Source of the DNA: Kitagawia praeruptora
Lineage: Eukaryota; Streptophyta; Magnoliopsida; Apiales; Apiaceae
Length of the DNA: 64,000 nt
Direction of reading: 5' to 3'
Assembly (NCBI GenBank): GCA_037693485.1
Contig: CM075351.1
Coordinates: forward strand, 159,840,501-159,904,500
The position numbers and the translations under genes were made by a program. Under the pieces are notes generated by a model. That model saw only the letters and a program-made list of their open reading frames with translations. It was not told the DNA's origin and searched no databases. Below are positions 57,334 to 64,000 of the stretch, piece by piece (the first letter of the stretch is position 1; every line of letters begins with the position of its first letter).

Positions 57334-60300
57334 TGTAACGCCCCCAGATCCCTTACAGGATTCCAGGTCATTACACCTCTTGCGGAATATGCAATCACCT
57401 GCTCATAATATAATCTACAACAATATTCATAACAACTCCATATTTTACTCCACGGGTTATAGTCTTAGAACGAGTATTCAATAATTCAAACGTTAATACA
57501 ACACAAGTTCACCTCCCAGAATCTCTGAAATATTATTACAACTTCAAAATACTAGATAAGAAAAACATTAAACAACTTCTTTCCAGCTTGTACCCTCCAT
57601 CGGTGCTCTAAGGATAATGTATTGAATCAATAGCCATTCCATTTCCCTTTACCACGGTTCGCCATGCTAGTGCCGTCTCTGGACACCTCTGATTAATAAT
57701 ATTTAAATAGCAAGAATGAGCCAAAGAATGCCCAGCAAGTATATAAATATATATATAACATATAAAATACCACAACTCACTCAAAATGTGCTTTTACCAC
57801 TCTATAACATATATACTTTTAAAAAGAGGTCAACTCGGAATTTTTATAAATCTCGAAATACTAAACATATGAAAGAATAAATCAATAACTCCTCGGATCA
57901 ACACCCTATCCCATTAACAGAACCACAAAGGCATCGGTTAACCGTTAGGGTATCGATAATTGAATTTCTCCTCGAACGCCTCCTCAAGTAATGGATGATC
58001 AATCCATTGTCCCGCCTCGTTTTCTATCGATAGAAGGATGAGCCGACGTCTCGAACACATCCTAAACTCCTCATGGGCCGGTGCGTTACTCCGGTCACTT
58101 TTGCTTTCAAAAGCAATAATTCACAAATTACTTCATATATATATATAACCCACTCTTAAATATAATTATTTTGTAGTATGAAAATATTATCAAATATATC
58201 TTTATCATCTCTTCTACAAATACGAATGAAGTATCTCAATAAACGTACCAACTTATGAAATAGATTTCAACACCTCGTATAATAATTTCAACACCTCAAA
58301 TAATGATATAACTACCTCAAATAATATCAACACCTCGAATAATAATATAACCACCTCGAATAATATTCACACCACGAATCATAATGTAAACACCTCAAAT
58401 AATAATATAAACACCTCGAATAACATCCACACCTCGAATCATAATGGATTCTGATATAAACCACAAGAAGCAATATTTGATTTTTGTATATCGAAAATTT
58501 AATAAAAATATTTTAAAATATATAAATACTCCGAACAATGGAGTACGAATTAGTAAACTTGCCTGTGCTCGGCGGTGCGATATTCAAACTTGCTCCACGT
58601 CTCTGCTCCTCTATAATCAAATAAAATTCACTTTATTAATCCTGGCATTTTACTTTCTCGAGCCTTGCTCAGCTAATCTTTAATAATCCCAATTTTAGTC
58701 TAAAATAATCTATTTTAACCCAAAATAATCCGAAAATATTAAATATCAATCTTCTAAAATAAAATCATGATTAACTTTATTTATTCGTAATTATCTACTC
58801 TTTTACCAACGAATCATTCAATTTCTAAATCACGTCCAAATAATCACAATTTATTTCTAAATGATTTCTAACAATTAATTATTCAAATTATACTTCTAAT
58901 TTAAATTAGCTCTTATAAATTCTCTAAAATTCCATAAAAATCCCTAATTTAATTAATATTAACCTCACAACAAAATTATTAAAGGATCCATTTGTATCCA
59001 CATTAAATCCATAATTATTACCAAATAATTCAATTATATTATTTTTAGTAAATTATTAATTATCAACTGCTTTAATTAACAAATCAATTACCACTTTAAT
59101 TATTTATTTCTCACAATTTAAATAATAATCCATTTTAACTAGACCAATTAAACCCTTTTTATTTATTAATTAATTAACCAATTTTAACCAACTGAGTCCC
59201 TTTTATTAATTCCGAATAAACCTACGATCATTAATTTTATTGGTACGTTATTATTATATTATTAGAAACAATGATACGGTTTAATTTCAGAAAACGTATC
59301 CACCAACACAACAGCGGCGCATGGGCCCCACTTGCCACCAGCACCGCCGCACGCCTCCCCTCTCCCCTGCGTTCTCTCCCTCTCTCTCTTTCTCGTTCTT
59401 TCTTCCCTGAATCTCTCTGCATTACCTCCTCCTCTTTCACTCTTCCGTACTCTCCCGCAACCCCCATCTCTCACTCTCTCGACCAACACCAACATCATCT
59501 CTGATTCCAACCACCAATCAAACCCATCTCTCTCAACATCTCTTTCTCGTTAATCTCGCCTCTCTCTTCCTTATACCCCCTCTCCGATTGCAATCAACCG
59601 GAAAAACCAACCAACACCACCATGTCCCTCGACTCTCGTCTCATCCTCTCTTCTCTCATCTCCCTCTCGCAAGCCTCTCCCTTCTCTCCCTCAATTCCAA
59701 ATCAAACCAACACTACACACACTCCACCTCAATCTCTCTATATCTCCGACTCTCCCTACTACTCTCAACATCTCACTCTTCCACTCCCTCAATCTCTTTT
59801 CTCTCCTCTCCGACCTCTCTCTTCGAACTCCCTCTCCTCCTCGTCGTTCTTTTGCAATCTCCCATCCTCTCTCTGCAAATCTCTCACACCACCATCTCCG
59901 TTTATCTACCTCTCTCGACCTCCTTCTTCGAACCCCCCCTCATTAACAACAATAACAAATCGGAACAACACCACACACATGAACCCATACCAAAACACAA
60001 TTTAATCCTATTATTCAAGTTCGAATCGAGCTTACCAGATTTTATATCACCAAAAACAGAACATACAAAAGTCGAAAGGAAATAAAGAAATTAACAATAA
60101 GAAAATAAACCCCTACCCTGATTGTATATGTATATATGGTCGCTTGGTTGGACTATTTTGATAGAACCGATCGGAGGTTTGGATGATTTACCTGTTTTGA
60201 CTGTATGTATATAATTCTATGGCCTGAGATACGTTTGGTTAGAGAGATATATGAGTGGTGTTGAAAAGGAAAGATGGAGTTATTTGATTTTGTGAAAACA

Positions 60301-60849
60301 AAAATGAGGTAACGGCTTGCAGATATATATATATAGCCGGGCTTTTATGATTCCAATCAGACAAACACACGGGGACTACAAAAGAAAGAAACACGCTGGA
60401 CATTTCGTGTCTTGTAAAAGCAATTATGTTTTGTGAACGTGATGTTGTGCTTCGGACCGAATATGCTGTCTTTCCTCGTATTTGTGAAAGAATTACTCGC
60501 TTTCTGTGATCGAAAAATGTTGTCTCTTCTCGTGCTTAGCAACCCGATCAGTAATAATAATCTCGTTTTTCCCCGTTGGCCAAATAAAACGAGACTCTAA
60601 ATTTCATTCTCTAAAATAAATTCGATCCAAAAATAAAATCTTATTTTCCTAAATTTTCCTAATTCTAATAAATACCAAATAATTATAACTAAATAAGATT
60701 AATATAATATTTACTCGCATATAATATATAAAATTTTAAAATTTACAAAAACGTGCTAATTAAAATATACTAATGCATCGCCCTTAAATAGTAAAAAAAA
60801 AATCGAATAGGAAAAAAAAACATTTAATAAAAAATTTGCGGTTATTACA
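57334..60849 (-). repeat. 3' LTR of element E
   Basis: 3516 bp; as read on + it starts TGTAACGCCCCCAGATCCC and ends GGTTATTACA. Contains the CACCTCGAATAAT minisatellite (about 58268-58445), a pyrimidine-rich stretch at 59380-59930 that yields Ser/Pro/Leu-rich ORFs on + (not genes), and a TATATATATA box at about 60322-60335 facing minus. Confidence 0.92.
58268..58445. repeat. CACCTCGAATAAT minisatellite in the LTR of element E
   Basis: About ten imperfect units of 15-20 bp built from CACCTCGAATAATAATATAA. The same array is at about 63668-63843 in the other LTR with a few differing units. Confidence 0.85.
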
Positions 60850-60867
60850 GCCTTCCCCCCTTAAAAG
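60850..60867 (-). other. Polypurine tract of element E
   Basis: The minus strand reads CCTTTTAAGGGGGGAAGGC directly before the 3' LTR. Compare CTTTTAAGGGGGGAAGGA in element B. Confidence 0.9.
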
Positions 60868-61042
60868 GATTCCGTCGTCGGAATCAACGTAGGCAATAAC
60901 TACGGTTGCTTATTTCGTATTCTACTTTCCAATATCTTCTCATCATTTTTACCAGCTTTTTGCTCCTCATATCTCCATTATAAACTCTTATGTTTTACCA
61001 TCTATTCCATTTCTGATTTCATTCTTTAACATACCTCTATTT

Positions 61043-62287
61043 TCATATCGGCTCATCATTTATATACGTATTTATGACATTAAATAAACATGTACCTGCT
61101 ATCTCGTCCATCTCCTTTATGCCTTGGGCCAAGGTCATGTTAAAGATCCTAGCAGTTGATTGGTTGCTATTAACTCCACTACTTTGTCGTGATCCCGCGG
61201 GTCCCGTTGCTGACACTCTACAGTCTCTAGAGATGTGACCCTCCTTTCCACATCTGTAGCAGACTACTCCCTTCCTGGGACAGTTCACCCGTTGATGCCC
61301 CTCTTGACAACAGTTATGACACTTACCTTGTGCACATACTCCACGATGCTTCTTTCCACACACCTCACAGTCTGGTAGCGGTGGTCTCGGCTGCTTGAAC
61401 TGACTCTCATCTCCCTGATGCTCTACTTGTACACTACCCGCACTTTCTGCTCGGTTAGATCCTCCAAATCTTGCAGACTGAAACCCGGGCCTCCTACCAT
61501 TTTGGTTCTGAAATGTCCCACTAGTCGGATATCCTCCCAAACTCTCCGCTTTTCTCTTCTTTCCTTCATTTTCCTTTGGATCAAAATTACTTCCTGCTTC
61601 TATCACTTCCGCCTTATTCACCACCTTAACATACTCAGTAAGCTCAAAAGCGGCCACCCTAGTTTGTATCCATGGTCTCAGTCCATGTTGAAACCTTCTC
61701 GCCTTCTTCTTATCAGTATCTACGAAATGTGGCACAAACCTAGATAACTCGGTAAACTCCTTCTCATACTCAGCAACTGTCCTATTATTCTGCTTTAGCT
61801 CCAAGAACTTTATCTCCATCTTACTTTCCATATGCTCAGGAAAATATTTCTCCAAAAACAACTCAGTGAACCTTTCCCAGGTCACTATCCCTGCAGGTTC
61901 CATTGCTTCCTTAGACTCCCACCAATAATTCGCCTCTTCCTTCAGCAATTAGGTGGCAAAGATCTTTTTTTGCCCCTCTTCTACTCCTATAATCTTAAAG
62001 GATTTCTCCATCTCTTTCAGCCACGATCTAGCCTCGACAGGTTCACCAAACCCTTTAAACTCAGGTGGTTGAATTGACTTAAAAGCCTTAAAAGCTGCTG
62101 CAGTTTGGTTCGCCACATTGGGTATATGACCTTGCTGACCACGGTCTAGGGTTTGCCTTAATAAATCTACGAGTTGGTTAAGTCCTTGATTGTTCTGGTT
62201 GTTATCCTGGTGATTTCCTTGGTGGTTAACCCCTCCCGTAGAAGCCTCACCTTCTCCGGAGTTAGCTCTGTTTCTCCTCGGCGGCAT
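61043..62287 (-). pseudogene. Chromovirus-type gag with one in-frame stop
   Basis: 414 codons from ATG 62287. N-terminal MPPRRNRANSGEG, then the retrotransposon gag core (FKGFGEPVEARSWLKEMEK, EANYWWESKEAME, WERFTELFLEKYFPEHME, YEKEFTELSRFVPHFV, RRFQHGLRPWI), a KRK linker, then knuckles CHNCCQEGHQRVNC and CYRCGKEGHISRDC. TAA at 61951-61949 interrupts the capsid domain after KKIFAT; a Tyr codon is usual there, so one base change explains it. The frame continues past the knuckles into the first residues of a protease-like region and then stops, marking where pol was lost. Full-length gag would need readthrough of the stop. Confidence 0.9.
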
Positions 62288-62419
62288 TTTCTAAAAAAAA
62301 AAGAAAAATCACTTCCTCAATAAGACTGCATATCCATGAAATATTTATTATGAAAACAAAACAGTATATAACTGTACATATGCGTATATATACATATATA
62401 TATATATATATGTATGCAT

Positions 62420-62474
<55 letters not shown>

Positions 62475-62730
62475 CTTACGTATACATATCTCTATATACC
62501 CATTGTAAAAATTTTACACCTAATAAATAAATCATGGATACACGCTTTTCTCGTCCCCATTGATTCTACTTATGGGTATTGACCATCATGCCTCCACCCT
62601 AACTACTCCTTGAGATCCTACCATATATATACCCACCGGTTTCTTGGCTTCTAAACTCTATCTCTTATGTAGTCATAACTCCTTCTTCTCTCGTTCTAAG
62701 GTTTATAACCTACTGCTCTGATACCATTAC
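62288..62730 (-). other. Leader of element E with primer-binding site and (TA)n microsatellite
   Basis: The minus-strand TGGTATCAGAGC at 62727-62716 is the tRNA-Met primer site, a few bases from the LTR at 62731. Between it and gag lies a long TA repeat: (TA) runs at about 62393-62412 and 62421-62471. No ORF. Confidence 0.85.
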
Positions 62731-64000
62731 TGTAACGCCCCCAGATCCCTTACAGGATTCCAGGTCATTACACCTCTTGCGGAATATGCAATCACCTGCT
62801 CATAATATAATCTACAACAATATTCATAACAACTCCATATTTTACTCCACGGGTTATAGTCTTAGAACGAGTATTCAATAATTCAAACGTTAATACAACA
62901 CAAGTTCACCTCCCAGAATCTCTGAAATATTATTACAACTTCAAAATACTAGATAAGAAAAACATTAAACAACTTCTTTCCAGCTTGTACCCTCCATCGG
63001 TGCTCTAAGGATAATGTATTGAATCAATAGCCATTCCATTTCCCTTTACCACGGTTCGCCATGCTAGTGCCGTCTCTGGACGCCTCTGATTAATAATATT
63101 TAAATAGCAAGAATGAGCCAAAGAATGCCCAGCAAGTATATAAATATATATATATAACATATAAAATACCACAACTCACTCAAAATGTGCTTTTACCACT
63201 CTATAACATATATACTTTTAAAAAGAGGTCAACTCGGAACTTTTTATAAATCTCGAAATACTAAACATATGAAAGAATAAATCAATAACTCCTCGGATCA
63301 ACACCCTATCCCATTAACAGAACCACAAAGGCATCGGTTAACCGTTAGGGTATCGATAATTGAATTTCTCCTCGAACGCCTCCTCAAGTAATGGATGAAC
63401 AATCCATTGTCCCGCCTCATTTTCTATCGATAGAAGGATGAGCCGACGTCTCGAACACATCCTAAACTCCTCATGGGCCGGTGCGTTACTCCGGTCACTT
63501 TTGCTTTCAAAAGCAATAATTCACAAATTACTTCATATATATATAACCCACTCTTAAATATAATTATTTTGTAGTATGAAAATATTATCAAATATATCTT
63601 TATCATCTCTTCTACAAATACGAATGAAGTATCTCAATAAATGTACCAACTTATGAAATAGATTTCAACACCTCGTATAATAATTTCAACACCTCAAATA
63701 ATGATATAACTACCTCAAATAATATCAACACCTCGAATAATAATATAACCACCTCGAATAATATTCACACCTCGAATCATAATGTCAACACCTCAAATAA
63801 TAATATAAACACCTCGAATAAAATCCACACCTCGAATCATAATGGATTCTGATATAAACCACAAGAAGCAATATTTGATTTTTGTATATCGAAAATTTAA
63901 TAAAAATATTTTAAAATATATAAATACTCCGAACGATGGAGTACGAATTAGTAAACTTGCCTGTGCTCGGCGGTGCGATATTCAAACTTGCTCCACGTCT
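62731..64000 (-). repeat. 5' LTR of element E, partial
   Basis: Identical in layout to 57334-58600; about ten differences by eye over 1.27 kb. Runs off the window. Confidence 0.92.

Larger units (their letters stand above)
57334..64000 (-). mobile_element. Element E: gag-only LTR retrotransposon (TR-GAG-like), right-truncated by the window
   Basis: Minus strand: 5' LTR from 62731 rightwards beyond the window, tRNA-Met primer site (62716-62727), gag (62287-61043), then no pol before the polypurine tract (60867-60850) and 3' LTR (60849-57334). The internal region is only 1.88 kb. Chromovirus-type gag with two zinc knuckles but no protease active site, RT or integrase, so it is non-autonomous. 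The 1.27 kb of overlapping LTR differs at about ten positions by eye. The probable left target duplication is CTTTA (57329-57333). Confidence 0.9.

Noticed and set aside
59262..60085. Several long Ser/Pro/Leu-rich or Arg/Glu-rich ORFs on both strands in the LTR of element E
   Set aside because: Low-complexity CTCTCTC composition opens all frames; overlapping ORFs on both strands and no motif.

Overview
The window is nuclear DNA of a flowering plant, most likely a eudicot. It is AT-rich, has no bacterial-style gene packing, contains spliced genes, and is dominated by plant LTR retrotransposons (Ty3/gypsy Tat-, Athila- and chromovirus-like), a CACTA (En/Spm) transposon, LINE fragments and MITEs. 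I cannot name the species.

Only one host gene is supported: a 10-exon gene on the + strand at 32619-37747. Its N-terminus is the nucleoplasmin-like histone-chaperone module of plant FKBP43/FKBP53 immunophilins. Its C-terminus is the helix-hairpin-helix thymine/uracil DNA glycosylase domain of MBD4-like (MBD4L) enzymes. All splice phases agree through the middle Lys-rich exons, so it reads as one chimeric protein of about 670 residues with no FKBP isomerase domain and no methyl-CpG-binding domain. I consider it the most interesting object here.

Left part: 1-3076 is a decayed, minus-strand Tat-like element with in-frame stops and its reverse transcriptase deleted. From 3616 to 32148 lies a nested stack. 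Element A is Athila-like, with 2378-bp LTRs and only a partial gag-like ORF. Element B (6274-15845) sits inside its internal region; it is non-coding, with about 3.57-kb LTRs. Element G (21317-31138) sits inside its 3' LTR; it is a Tat element with an intact 1828-aa gag-pol and an antisense, apparently three-exon extra gene. Exact 5-bp target-site duplications mark B and G. A's duplication is imperfect (4 of 5). A landed about 470 bp upstream of the host gene's start codon.

Right part: downstream of the host gene are a short LINE tail, a Tourist-like MITE and a minus-strand LINE RNase H segment split by a solo LTR. The LINE is interrupted by LTR copy C, C by LTR copy D (minus strand), and D by both an 11.2-kb CACTA transposon (42997-54164, TSD GTA) and element E (57334 to beyond 64000). 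In the CACTA element the TNP2-type transposase is broken by a stop and a frameshift, while the nine-exon Ptta/En/Spm (TNPA-like) gene reads through intact. Element E has a gag gene with one stop and no pol.

Functionally, G is the only element that looks able to supply retrotransposition proteins. A, B and E look non-autonomous, and the CACTA element would need TNP2 in trans. LTR pairs differ by only about 0.3-0.8% by eye, so most insertions are young, and the pair divergences are compatible with the nesting order.
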